Source of the DNA: Bombardia bombarda
Lineage: Eukaryota; Ascomycota; Sordariomycetes; Sordariales; Lasiosphaeriaceae
Assembly (NCBI GenBank): GCA_030512295.1
Contig: JAULSR010000012.1
Location: 124,001 to 188,000 of the forward strand
DNA: 64,000 nucleotides
Direction of reading: 5' to 3'
The notes beneath the pieces were generated by a model. It was given only the letters and a program-made list of their open reading frames with translations. It made no database searches and had not been told where the DNA came from. How positions within the stretch are numbered: position 1 is the stretch's first letter; the number at the start of each line of letters is the position of its first letter. Of this stretch, positions 20,658-30,696 are shown one piece after another. Position numbers and translations under genes: made by a program.

Positions 20658-21176
20658 CTTGTTACGAGATGTGGCAGCGTTGATCAAGCGTCAGAGTCTC
20701 ACAAAATGCTGCAGATGGGAGATGGGAATATGATCATGGAACACAACCAGGCAGACAAGCAACCCATCGTTGTTGGCGTTTGGTGAGGTAGTAGGCGGCT
20801 AATGTTGGCCATGTCCAGCATAAGATGACATCATACCTGATAGCAGAGAAACTTTACCCACCATCCTGCCCCCTCGCGTGGCGATCTATTAAGTCGCCCA
20901 ACCACTTTGCTGCGGCTGGCAACCACGTATTAGTCTAAATACCGTCGCAGCAATATGTACCACGAAAGAATGCTGCCTTGCCATTCATCACTACCTGGCC
21001 ATATAGACTACCTAGGTAGGTATGGCATTGCTACCTTCCGCTGGCAAAGTACACCATATCCATGGCCCTAGCTCTTGCCTCGACTTGCCCTTGTGTCTCT
21101 TAGTATTAAAGTACGATACCCTCTCGTACCACTGTGTTGTTGACGTCGTTCATTTCGTGTATCTCTTGCCAGTCTA
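20658..21176. other. Intergenic, nothing recognised
   Basis: Includes one copy of the recurring motif cctaggtaggtatggca near 21010. No gene is seen. Confidence 0.4.
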
Positions 21177-21189
21177 TTATGCTGCAGCA

Positions 21190-21228
<39 letters not shown>

Positions 21229-21587
21229 TTCTCCTTGGCCAGGCGCCCCATCTTTTCGCCCGCCAGCTTCAAGCTGTTCCAGTCGGCGCCCTGGATCATG
21301 GCCTTGCCGTTGACAGCGACGACCTTTCCGTTCTTGAAGAAGAGAAAGGTGGGCATGGCGGTGACGTTGTACTCGCGCGCGACGGCCTGGACGGTGTCGA
21401 CGTTGACCTTGGCGAAGGCGAGGAAGTTGGGGACCGAGTGCGTCTTTGCGAGCTCGACGTACTTGGGCGCGATCGCCTTGCACGGCCCGCACCAGTCGGC
21501 GTAGAAGTCGGCGATGACATATTGCGTCGAGGCCAGGAGGGAAGAGAACTCCTGCGCAGAGGCGATGTGCTTGACTTGGTCGGCCAT
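21177..21587 (-). CDS. Thioredoxin with polyalanine C-terminal tail
   Basis: A single exon encodes 136 aa, ATG at 21587. The thioredoxin fold covers residues 1-107. The active site is W32-C33-G34-P35-C36 in VIADFYADWCGPCKAIAPKY, and the cis-proline loop is TAMPTFLFF. No signal or transit peptide precedes MADQVKHI, so it should be cytosolic. Family role: NADPH/thioredoxin-reductase-dependent disulfide reductant for ribonucleotide reductase, peroxiredoxins and others. After the fold comes MGRLAKEK and then 16 consecutive Ala residues up to the stop, encoded mainly by a GCG repeat. Classical fungal thioredoxins end near residue 105-110, so the tail is an oddity. Some fungal paralogs do carry short C-terminal extensions. 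Confidence 0.92.
21180..21227. repeat. Trinucleotide repeat encoding polyalanine
   Basis: A (gcc)n tract on the plus strand encodes the 16-Ala tail of the thioredoxin on the minus strand. It runs right up to the stop codon. Confidence 0.95.
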
Positions 21588-21941
21588 GGTTTGGGTGGCT
21601 AAAGTTTGTCGGTTTGCGATGTCGCGCGATTGATTGTTTGCGGGGCTGTGTTCGCTGTAGCGGCGGGCGGGGTTCAATCCGCAATTCGGTGAGTAGGGGT
21701 TGTCAAGGACAGGCAGCGCGCGGACAAGGTGGTCTTGGTGAATGATGTCCGTTTCTTGTGAATATTCCAGAAGCTCCAGGCATGCATTCCGATTAGGTAA
21801 TGGACGGAGGGAACTTCTTGTAGATGGCGGGGTCATTACTTGGTACATGTACATGTACCAAACGTGCTAAAATTACACAGCACCCAAGCTCCCAAGCTCC
21901 CCAAGACCCCGCTCCATATTAACGTCCCGCCCTTGAGCATA

Positions 21942-22077
21942 AATCGCACCTTCCAACTTCAGCAATCTGCTGCAGCAAGTCCCATCAATAGACCCGCTGT
22001 AGTGAAGTTTATTTTCTTCACTTTAAATTTCTGGGGGGGACTCGTCTCATAACAGATCTGCCTGCGCCGGTACAATG
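21942..22077 (+). repeat. Dispersed repeat, copy 2
   Basis: Same ordered blocks as 10676-10823. The last 70 bases or so match best, with only a few substitutions. Within this copy agtgaag (22000-22006) and cttcact (22015-22021) form a perfect 7-base inverted repeat around ttattttc-type sequence. The inverted repeat is degraded in copy 1. Confidence 0.75.
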
Positions 22078-22609
22078 AGGGTACAAATGATAAGCTGGCG
22101 TTTTTGCCGAACTTGCTTGCCAATACTGCATATGGAACAACAACCGAGCCACGAAAGACAAGAGACATTGCGATTTCATGAAAAGAATACTTATCCGTTT
22201 AGTACCTTTCCTTCTGAATTGATTCCTCCCAACAGCGCACCCCCAACAAGACCATCGCTTCCAAGCCCCCCCCATCCATCACCTCTCTGCATCTGCTATG
22301 GTTAGCATTCAATCCTCAACCGAGGTTGGGGCGATACTCACATTTCGTGGGCTCTGACAAGACGACCTCCTTCTATATTGTTGTCGCTGCCGCAGCCTTA
22401 GATTCGAGGGCGCAGTCCCGACAATGCTCTTTCATAAGTAGATCGGGCACACTGATAATGGGCGCGGGCGAGACGTGTGATCAGACCGTTCTCACAGACA
22501 AGCTTTCGGCGCACGCGTCTAGGCATAGCGGAGGTTTCTTGGCTTTCTTTATGGATGATTAATGTGTTGCTTCTGCTTTACTTACTTCCTAGAGAGCTGA
22601 TGATCTGAG

Positions 22610-22663
22610 GCTCCTAATTATTGCTGGGCTCCTAATTATTGCTGGGCTCCTAATTATTGCTGG
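22610..22663. repeat. 18-base tandem repeat (3 copies)
   Basis: The unit gctcctaattattgctgg is repeated three times exactly. It is A+T-rich, intergenic and outside any supported gene. Confidence 0.95.
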
Positions 22664-23409
22664 GCTAAGTACTTTAAATAGCAGCAGAGAGCTTCTGGCA
22701 AAACTCCAATTCTTATGATCCGGGCCTCATAACGGTGCCTGCATCTTATTGCTACTTTACTCGGGTCTGTTTCGTGTCTCAAATGAACTGTTTCAGCGGT
22801 ATATATGTAGATTATACCGATCGTTACTTGTTAAATGGCTTCTATCACATCTCAAGTTCTTTTCGCAGGCATCGATTGGCACAACAAGAAGAAAAGGAAA
22901 AAGGAAACAAAGAGGGCAGTTTCAGGCTGAGGGGTGTCGGTTTTCACATATACTGCATCTATACTTTAGTCATTTCTTCACCCCCAAGTCCCATCCATTT
23001 GTTTGCCTGGGCCCCGGATTTCGTAGTGTTTCTTGTCAAAAGACCGAGAAAAACATGTCACCGTTTCCATCACAAGCAGACAAACTGGAACTCTCCTCCC
23101 TGTGTTACTACACATTGTAATTTTAGCCTGTTCAGTTGCGACGACCCATCCTTGCTCCGGGGTTGGGTATCTTTCCTCAGAGTCCGTACGGTACTGAATG
23201 CTGGCCCCCCACAGCAATGTCAATGTCCGGACGAACATTTGTCCGCTTTCACATTTGCTCCTGTATACCCAATGCTCATGTCATGCATTTAAATCGAACA
23301 AGTTCTAATATTGTTCCAGCTCAACAACAGGCAGTCTAGGTCTCCGGTTTTTCGATATTGAATCTCCAATCTCCCTGGTTGGCAGAAACATCCCAGCCCC
23401 GTAACAACA

Positions 23410-24003
23410 ATGTCTACCACCACCCCCATCACCGTCACTGTCCCAAAATATCGTACCGGTCTCGACCAGCAAGCGGGCATTACCCACATTGTTGCCTTTA
23501 CATTCAATGTCAGCTCTGCCCAGAAGGATGTCGACTCGGTATGTGGTATCTAAGCATAATGCCATGTCCCCTTTCTGGAACGCTGGAAAGTATCTGACCA
23601 AACTTCCACTCCGTCATACATAGGTTGTCGAGCGTATGCTAGCACTGAAGCAGAAGTGTCTAAAGCAAACAGTATATAAAGCTGCTCATCGGAGGCACCG
23701 ACAACAACCCCAACAAGCGCAATGTACGGATAATTACCTGTCCACTCCCAGTAGTGCCCCTCCAGTAGTGCCCCTCCAGTAGTGCCCCTCCAGTACGCGC
23801 GGTTATACTCCTTGGTACTACTTACTAAACTCAACTCTCACAGGAGGCACTGACTCATGTTTTTGTGGCCGAGTTTGAGAATGTCAAGGACCGAGACTTA
23901 TTACTTGCAAGAGGACCCGGTTCATCTTGCCTTTGAGGCTAGCCTCCCTGACCATATCTCAAGGGCGTTTGCCATAGACTTTCTTTGCCCCATCCGTGTT
24001 TAA
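23410..24003 (+). pseudogene. Stress-responsive A/B barrel (Dabb) gene with two frameshifts
   Basis: Three exons are recognisable: 23410-23538, 23624-23723 and 23844-24003, with good gt..ag signals. The product would be a Dabb protein: HIVAFTF near the N-terminus, VVERMLALKQKCL, YIKLLIGGTDNNPNKRNEALTHVFVAEFENVKDRD, then DPVHLAFEASLPDHISRAF. The frame is broken twice: in exon 2 between KQKCLK and YIKLLIGG, and in exon 3 just after KDRD, where one extra t shifts the frame. Beyond that point the second frame carries the rest of the domain to a TAA. Intron 2 contains a 14-base tandem repeat. Dabb proteins are small dimeric barrels, some acting in polyketide cyclisation. This copy is probably dead unless the breaks are assembly errors. 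Confidence 0.7.
23748..23795. repeat. 14-base tandem repeat in an intron of the Dabb pseudogene
   Basis: The unit ccagtagtgcccct occurs three times plus a partial copy, between the donor after 23723 and the acceptor at 23842-23843. Confidence 0.95.
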
Positions 24004-24506
24004 GCCTCTGAGTGAGGTTTGAGGATTAGTTGCATCGAAAGGATTTGGTGGATTAGATGCAGTAGCAAGGATGGATATAAGTGCAGCATGGAAAATTTCA
24101 AATCTCTACTGGCTGTACTCAAGCCTGTTTGTAGGTGTGTACATGTAAGGTATAAAGTATTTTTGATATTTTGATATATCAGTAGTAGTACAAACATGTA
24201 CCAGTTGAGACCAGCTTTCTATACCGTGCTATATGTTTATTCTGTAAGACAGCTCGAAAACGATGACAGGTATCAAGTTAGGAACTAGAATACCTGCTTA
24301 GCATGGAACTTGGATCAAAATACAATGTTGACGGGAGCCCAGTGTGATTTGGAAATGCCTACGGGACATTTGCAACTTCCGGCGGCGACATAGCTGGAGC
24401 TCATGTGGCAAATCGAAAGCCGCAATTCTGCATACTATACTATTCTATTCTAGGTGTACGAAATACTTTATAATATCTTTATATTTCAAATGTTTACATT
24501 TTATTC
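24004..24506. other. A+T-rich spacer between two decayed genes
   Basis: No coding sequence is recognised. Any missing N-terminal part of the dehydrogenase fragment is not here. Confidence 0.45.
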
Positions 24507-24863
24507 ATGTCATCGTTGACTGATCTTGATGAGATTGACAAGCCGGTTCCTCTCGGGATCGCCGGCAGATACGTGACGGTTGTGGGAGACAAGACAAACA
24601 GGATGACGATGGGTGGGAGGAATATCTATTTCTGGAACCCGCAGATGCTCGTCCGCGCTCTTCTTGGGAGGGCGGGCCTTGGCCGTTCGTATACGTGCGT
24701 TAATCTCGAGTTCAAGGCGTCTTCTCTGGAGGATATTCTCAGTCTACCGAAGGACAAGATCGTCGTAGATAGCACGTTTGAGTTTGATCAGGTTAGGGAA
24801 GCGTTTGAAAGGTTGAATACCGGGCGGACAAGAGGCAAGGTGGTGGTTAGGGTCGCTAGGTAA
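24507..24863 (+). pseudogene. C-terminal fragment of a zinc-type alcohol dehydrogenase / quinone reductase
   Basis: The 118-codon frame corresponds only to the last third of an MDR-superfamily NAD(P)H dehydrogenase of the reticulon-4-interacting-protein-1 type: GRYVTVVGDKTNRMTMGG, YFWNPQMLVRALLG, then KIVVDSTFEF and QVREAFERLNTGRTRGKVVV, the classical family ending. The GroES-like N-terminal domain and the glycine-rich nucleotide-binding motif are absent upstream. The first residues up to LDEID may still be real family sequence, so the ATG at 24507 is probably an internal Met or chance. It is most likely a truncated relic with no catalytic potential. Confidence 0.65.
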
Positions 24864-25029
24864 TGGGCTGATGGCAGCAGAAAAGGAATGAATGAAAGAC
24901 AATGTCAATTTACTAGGTAGGTACTTGCATCTTCCTGCTTAGAGAATACGTGCCCACTTCACCTTCAGACAGACTCGGACCTCGACCTGGTGGACTCTTT
25001 CCACTCGTCACCATGTTCAAAGTCTACGC

Positions 25030-26110
25030 TCAATCTCGAAGTGGGCGGACGGGGAAGCACCCACTCATTCTCGCTATCCCTCGTCGCGCACCCTCTATGG
25101 TCATGAGGGTGTCAAATACCGAGTCATTCAGCCACAGCCAGTTAGGCCTCATACAGCGGCGGGTTCCCTCGGACAGCTCTTTGGACTCTGCCGCCGCCCT
25201 GAGCTGCCGCTGCCGCACGGCACTGGAATTGGAAGATGAGGTCCTGCCGTCAGACGACCAAAGGGCGCGGAAGGAAATCAGACATGCGATGATGAAAGCT
25301 GCGTCGTTGAGAGTGAGCAAGGACTTTTGTGTAAAAGGGTTGATTGAGGTGTGGTAACAAGGACTCACAAACAATGAATTCGATACTAAACCAGAACCAG
25401 ATCCAGGTCAGGTTCATGGACTCGTGGTGACCCGCTTCGACGGACTTGTGGACTCCGCCAAAGATGCTGCCGCGGACAATGGTGACACCAATGGTGAAGA
25501 CGACGAGTGAGAACAAAGCCGACAAGAAGAACCTTTTACGTGGGCTGATGCGAGTGCGCCACAGGATAGGCATGGGGAAGCATATAACTGATACGAGTCA
25601 GTTATCGTATACCTAGACTAACTGTCGAGAACTTAGCAGGTTGACTGGATAGGTACTCACTCAAAGCATCACCAACCACATCGAGGGTGCAAGAGATAAT
25701 GGCAGATGTATGTATTGGCCTTCATCAGTGCATCATACGTGTCGCAGTTGGGGATGATCCATTCAGCACCGCGCACTAGGCAGCCGGTAGGGTGGTCGAT
25801 GAGTCCCAGGTTTGTCGCGCCGGCAGCAACGTTGAAGACGAGCACGACCCACCACCAGATGCGGTACCGGCCGGGGGGACCTCGTTGCCCAACCGCCGAA
25901 AGAACAGAAGGAAGTTGAGCTTGATGGCCCATATGCCGAGGTAGTTCATGACCATGAGAGCGGCGAAGGCGCGAAGACCCTCGGATGTCTCGTTGAGGAA
26001 GCCATCATGTTGTAGAGATATTTCACGTCAAGCTGGGCAGTGATACAGGTTCCAAGAAGCAAAGCCAGTGAGAAGAGCATGGTGTAGTCCTCGACGTCTG
26101 GTGAGGTCAG
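25030..26110 (-). pseudogene. Rhodopsin-like (PTH11-type) integral membrane receptor gene with several frameshifts
   Basis: On the minus strand the family is easily followed: DYTMLFSLALLLGTCITAQ (about 26095-26030), FLNETSEGLRAFAALMVMNY and AIKLNFLLFFRRLGN (about 26000-25885), RYRIWWWVVLVFNVAAG (about 25880), SCTLDVVGDALIICFPMPIL (join of 25643 to about 25588), FFLSALFSLVVFTIGV, HHESMNLTWIWFWFSIEFIV, then a hydrophilic tail to a stop at 25030. These pieces are not in one frame. Shifts occur near 25999, 25880 and 25690. Two introns still show usable splice sites: donor gtgagt after GDAL and donor gtgagt after EFIV. The N-terminal exon(s) upstream were not identified. The family comprises seven-helix fungal surface proteins, some PTH11-like receptors. 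Confidence 0.68.
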
Positions 26111-26217
26111 AAAAGGCACAGACAAGAACAGCGCAGATAGCTGCTTCTTTTGGGTTGCATAAAATGGCAAAAGACAAGTCGCTGAGCCTTGCCTGTGCCG
26201 CAAAGAAATATTGAAGG

Positions 26218-26616
26218 TTGACTAAATATATCGGCAGTCGATGTTGTCGCTCTGGTGGAAGGAAGATAAGATGGAGGTTGTTCACGATTCGATGGAAGAT
26301 TCCGTGTGTCGGCAATAATAAGACGGAAGAAGCTGAGAACAGTGAACCTCACAGTGACCACACCCACCAAATGCCATTCTTCCAAATGCCATTCTTCCAG
26401 GTGCGTGATCTGTCGCAGGACGAGGGCTACCTGATGCAGTTTCCCAAGCACATCCACTCGGCCGTCAGCGCGGGCCCCCATCTGGTTGCTGTCCCCACGC
26501 CTGACTTTGACATTGACGTGGAGATACGGCCGAGGGATGATAAGGAGTGGCTTGTCAACTTTTCGGGATATGATAGGGACATGAAGATCTCGGCTGAGGA
26601 TATGGACGAGGAGTGA
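26218..26616 (+). pseudogene. Unrecognised C-terminal coding fragment
   Basis: The last about 75 codons of this frame (VRDLSQDEGYLMQFPKHIHS...DFDIDVEIRPRDDKEWLVNF...SAEDMDEE) have normal protein composition and end in an acidic tail. What precedes is Arg-rich and improbable. An acceptor-like cttccag just before GTGCGTGATCTG (about 26394-26401) suggests a last exon whose upstream part is lost. A 15-base direct duplication (ccaaatgccattctt type) abuts it. Family unknown. Confidence 0.35.
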
Positions 26617-27069
26617 GGGATATATCTTGGTTCATATTTGGGGGCCGTTGATACTTGATTGGGTAGATTTGAGCGACTAATGTGTGCTATAGGGGTTGAC
26701 AACGATGGATGGCGAAGAATGAGATGGCAATGACATTGAGGTGTTGGAAGCCCGACTTTCGAGATACCGTCAAACTGTCAGTTCAATGTTGCCGACTGTC
26801 ACTATTCGCAACTTGATAAAAACATATTAATTATATGGCCTCGTCATGTTCATGCATGTGAGCCCAACTCTCTATCCGTCGGTCAAGCCGATGAGGTTAA
26901 ATCTGCCACATAAGAATCTCTATTTCCCTTCCTCGGACACGTGTGATGTCTGACTTTTCCTTCTTTTCGCTTCCCCGCACGCAAAAAGGGGCAGTTTCAC
27001 TTTGTTCAGACCGAGTTACAACACCAAACCAGCAGCCACCTTTCCTAGGGTACACATGATATCATCACC
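26617..27069. other. Intergenic, nothing recognised
   Basis: A+T-rich, no gene seen. Confidence 0.4.
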
Positions 27070-27405
27070 ATGACCATGCACGATCCGCCGCCAAGGTACG
27101 AGGAGATAGATCTGGGGGAGATGCACAGCAACCGTAATCCTAACCCACACTATGATGCCTCTCCGTCTCCTGCCGCCGTCGCCTCAACCAACCCCAGCAC
27201 CGCCAAATCCCATACCACCACCACCGCCACCTGCCTCGGCTGCACCTCCACCCCCTCCCACCCCAACGCTGACGCCGACTGCCAATCCGACGTCGACTAC
27301 GCCTGGAACGCGTGCGCCGGATCTCCAGGAGAAGACACAAAGGCTTTCGGGGTTCTGGGGCACAGCTGCGTCTGTTGTTCTACAACTTCAATTCTGCGTT
27401 GTTGA
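27070..27405 (+). CDS. Possible small hypothetical protein
   Basis: An ATG in good context (caccATGacc) opens MTMHDPPPRYEEIDLGEMHS, a plausible acidic N-terminus with a PPRY (PPxY) motif. The frame then becomes Thr/Pro-rich and Cys-containing and ends after 111 residues. A second frame from about 27150 is a long Pro-rich run, so a frameshift or unrecognised intron is possible. No domain. Confidence 0.3.
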   Translation: MTMHDPPPRYEEIDLGEMHSNRNPNPHYDASPSPAAVASTNPSTAKSHTTTTATCLGCTSTPSHPNADADCQSDVDYAWNACAGSPGEDTKAFGVLGHSCVCCSTTSILRC

Positions 27406-29857
27406 TTTGAATATTTGGGACTAGAACAGCTGGTCTTATACGTCGACATGGTCAAGCTGGCAGATACCCATAGTGATGCAACAAGGGCCCAGCTTGTACA
27501 AGCCAATTTCAAAGCTGGCAGAATCAACTCTCATCCCCTAATAATATGACAAGTGTCTGTCGATAGCAGCTGCTTTGTTCAAAGCCCCCCCCCCCCCCCC
27601 CCCGACCAGGACGTCGCCCACCTCCCTTCGGCCGAGACCAGAGTCCGCCAAGACTCTAAAGATGGGAAAAGGTCAGGATATCGGCATAAACTGCGCGATG
27701 CAGCTGAGAAGAAGAAAGTTAGGAAGCACTTACCTACGAGGCCGGTACCTTTGTAATTCACCGCCTCTTCCAGCTAGCGAAGGCAATTGCGCCCAGTCGT
27801 CTGTTTCCGAGAACCCTTGCAACTATCACATTTTTAGTCTACCAGCTGGGCCCCCCGTCGCGTTTTGAACGCTAGCAACCCATTTTTCATGGCTTTGGCC
27901 CAGCACTATATGATGACCTGCGTCCGGGTCTCGTCCCGAACCAAGCCCATTGCTTGGCTGGCCCTGGCTTTCAAGGATACTAGGAATGCAGGACTATGTT
28001 ATACTTGATCCCATAACGAAGCCTTGTCTGGCTTTTGTGCCTTGGCTAATGTGTGTCAGGCCCGGTGTCGGACCTTTGATCGCACCATACCTCACAACTT
28101 CCTAGTCTAACCCTGGCAGGGGGTTCGATCGTCTGCTTCGGCGCTTTTGCGAGGTCGACTTGTGAATTTCTGATTAAAAAACAAATAAGCAATGAAAAGG
28201 GGGCTTGGGCTGCTTGCTCCCAGATTTTTCTATTGGGGAAATTCGGATAGGTGCACTGGTAGAGATGAAGTGCTGCTGCTGCTGCTGGCTGATGCCATGC
28301 CGCGCCGGCAGTCGAGGAAACGACAAAATGTTTCTGGTTAGTCGGCTTCCAGCCCCCTTGGACCTGTCATTGAGGCCCGCATTTTTCGTCCCGTGAATGT
28401 CGTTACATGCACGTCTGCTGCCGTGCTCGGTTGCGGCGGGCGGCATCTCAGCATCACACCGGCTCTCAGGACAGCTTCTGACCGTTGAATTCCAGATGGC
28501 GTGTCATGGACGGCCTAGACAGAGACAGCCTGAGCCCCCCGTCCGTCCGTGCAGCTTGCAGACCGTGGTCGCCCCGGAATCCGGAACACTTATCCACTTT
28601 GCTGGGAACATAACCATGGCAGCCAGAAAGGGGGGTTTCATCCCGTCCGTCCGTCTGAACAGTATTCATACCTACCTACCTTGCTAACGGCCGGGATTCA
28701 TATTAGCGTCCCGTGACAAGCGACATCCCGTAGTAGCGGTATGGGAAAATTCAAAGGCCCAGAAAATTCAAAGGCCCAGAAACCCAAGAGAACAGACTAG
28801 GGTTGGATAGGTAATTAGGTAAAGACGCGAGGCACTTGTGCTTACGCAGTACATGCAAATTCCGAGCACCGCCCGCCGTCTCTTATATCCCATCTAAGCT
28901 CAGTGATCGACAAGGATATGCCGCAAAATGGCTGTCTGTCCTGCAAGCTTTACAGTACACAGCTCGACGGTCCATTACCTTGTATCCACCCACGTCTCAC
29001 CGCAACGAAGGACATGTAACCCAGATTTGGGACTGATATGTGATGACCTGAGCGATACGAAAAAAATCCGAAATGGTGCGTTCATCGAGCAGAATAGACA
29101 ACAAGAAACCGGCAGGCAGGCACCTTGGACGGGTAGGTATCCAATAATACGCACGTGCGAGAGAGCTTGTGTGTGTGTGTTAGACTTAGTTCCACCAGAT
29201 GAGGCCATGCAGGCAGCCAAGGCTTTGCAGCAACCGTTACACCAGATCTTTGCTCAGCAAAGGTCGTTGAACGCCTCCGATTCGGTGCACCGTATGATGC
29301 GGGTGCCTGCAGGTTGATGAATGATGTTGGGACCTGATCCAGTCATGCTCGGAACTTTCTTTCTCGACCCTACATGTACTTCGTACTAGCACTATGTGCA
29401 CCAGGGTTGCTCTGGCAAATGCGGGCTGCATCTTTCCTGAGTCTAGTCTTCGTCGCTAACCCTTTTCCATCCTCTTAGCGGCTCCGTGTCACTGATTCTG
29501 CTTCGTGTAGAACGCCATGGACGATCCAGTATGCAGAGAAGAAACAGGGACCAGGAGCCTCCTTGTCAACACCGATAACCCTGTGGCTATGTCTGGATGG
29601 AAGCATAACTGCCAACCCGATGTCGCACGTAAGCGATAGCCGGTGCTAAGTTCGGCCGGATCGACTAAGATAATCTGGCGGAATATGAGGCGGATTAGAT
29701 ACTGAAATCTGATGGACAAGATAAGGGAAGTCTCCTTCCAGAACACGTATAAATAGGGGCCATCTTCTCGCCACTGACTTGTCGTTAACATACTTTGTTT
29801 TCTGATCTTCATCGTTCAAACTCGGCTATACCAGACACTCCAGTTTCAATATTCACC
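27406..29857. other. Gene-poor stretch, no supported gene
   Basis: Contains a run of 19 C at 27585-27603, a (ctg)n run at 28270-28287 and several ccgtccgt repeats. The ORFs are short and unlike known families. The SnoaL-like gene's promoter is at the right end, with a TATA box at 29748. Confidence 0.5.
29748..29755 (+). promoter_or_regulatory. TATA box of SnoaL-like gene
   Basis: Tataaata lies 110 bases upstream of the ATG at 29858, a typical distance for a fungal promoter of this kind. Confidence 0.5.
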
Positions 29858-30696
29858 ATGACATCTCCTCTGGACCCTCACACCAAGTGCTACTCCCACA
29901 TCAACGGCAGCATCGACGAGCTTCTCGACCGGTTGGCTGTGTCGGAGCTATGCAAGGGATGGCCTGTCTACCGTGACGCGTCCGAGTGGGTGAACTACCG
30001 CTCTCTGTTTACCGAAGATGGCACCGTCTGGACGAGTAAGTCCCCCAAGAGCCCCCTCGATCGCCATCATCAGTTTTCTCACATTCTCCCACAGCATGGT
30101 CTGGCCCACAGCACGTCGACGACTTCATCGCCATCTCCAAGGCGGGCAAGTCCAAGGGCGTCTTCATCATGCATCGCGAGTGCGGCACCCTCGCCGATTT
30201 ATCGCCTTCGCGTGACCGTGCCATCGGCAAGATGAAGGCCACCATCACCCATCGCTTCTCCCCAGAGGACGGCAGTGGAGACTACGATGTGGACTGCGAC
30301 TGCCGCTTCATCTTTTTCTGCGAGAAAGTCCCCGTCACCACCACCACCACCACCACCAATGGCAATGGCAATGGCGCCTCCAACGGCAACGGTGTCAACG
30401 GATCTCACAGCAGTGCCCGCGGAGAATGGAAGGCAAAGTACGTCAAGCTCTTCTACGACAAGGACAAGGTGGTGCCCATCGATGGCTACACAGCACCGCG
30501 CTTCACCAAGGGCGAGCTGCAAAAGTACCCTGAAGGGTATCGCTACCTCGGTGCTGCGCAGGCAAGACTGGGATACGAGATCGATGTGCACCTTCCCACG
30601 CCACGGGACGATGCCCTGTGGAACAGGATGTACGGCGAGATGGAGAAGTGGCTGGATGGCAAGGACGTGGATCTGTTTTGGGAGCCAAAGATTTAA
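29858..30696 (+). CDS. SnoaL-like (NTF2-fold) domain protein
   Basis: Exons 29858-30035 and 30095-30696 (donor gtaagt, acceptor cacag; the join gives TVWTTWSGPQHVDDF) encode 259 aa. Residues about 18-170 fit the SnoaL_4/NTF2-like fold: IDELLDRLAVSELCKGWPVYRDASEWVNYRSLFTEDGTVW is the standard opening with an aromatic-lined cavity, and HVDDFIAISKAGKSKGVFIMH follows. A loop of Thr and Asn-Gly repeats (NGNGNGASNGNGVNG) interrupts the sheet region. The C-terminal part, YTAPRFTKGELQKYPEGYRYLG, recurs in fungal members. The family includes small dehydratases and polyketide cyclases as well as proteins of unknown role, so the substrate is open. The start at 29858 (AccATG) is preferred to an in-frame codon further upstream. 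It looks intact, unlike its left neighbours. Confidence 0.82.

Larger units (their letters stand above)
21588..23409. other. Gene-poor stretch with dispersed repeat copy 2 and a minisatellite
   Basis: Holds the thioredoxin promoter, the dispersed repeat (21942-22077) and the 18-base repeat (22610-22663). The ORFs are short and unlike any family. Confidence 0.5.

Noticed and set aside
28122..28135. ggttcgat-like word resembling a tRNA B box
   Set aside because: No A box at the right distance and no cloverleaf arms could be folded around it.
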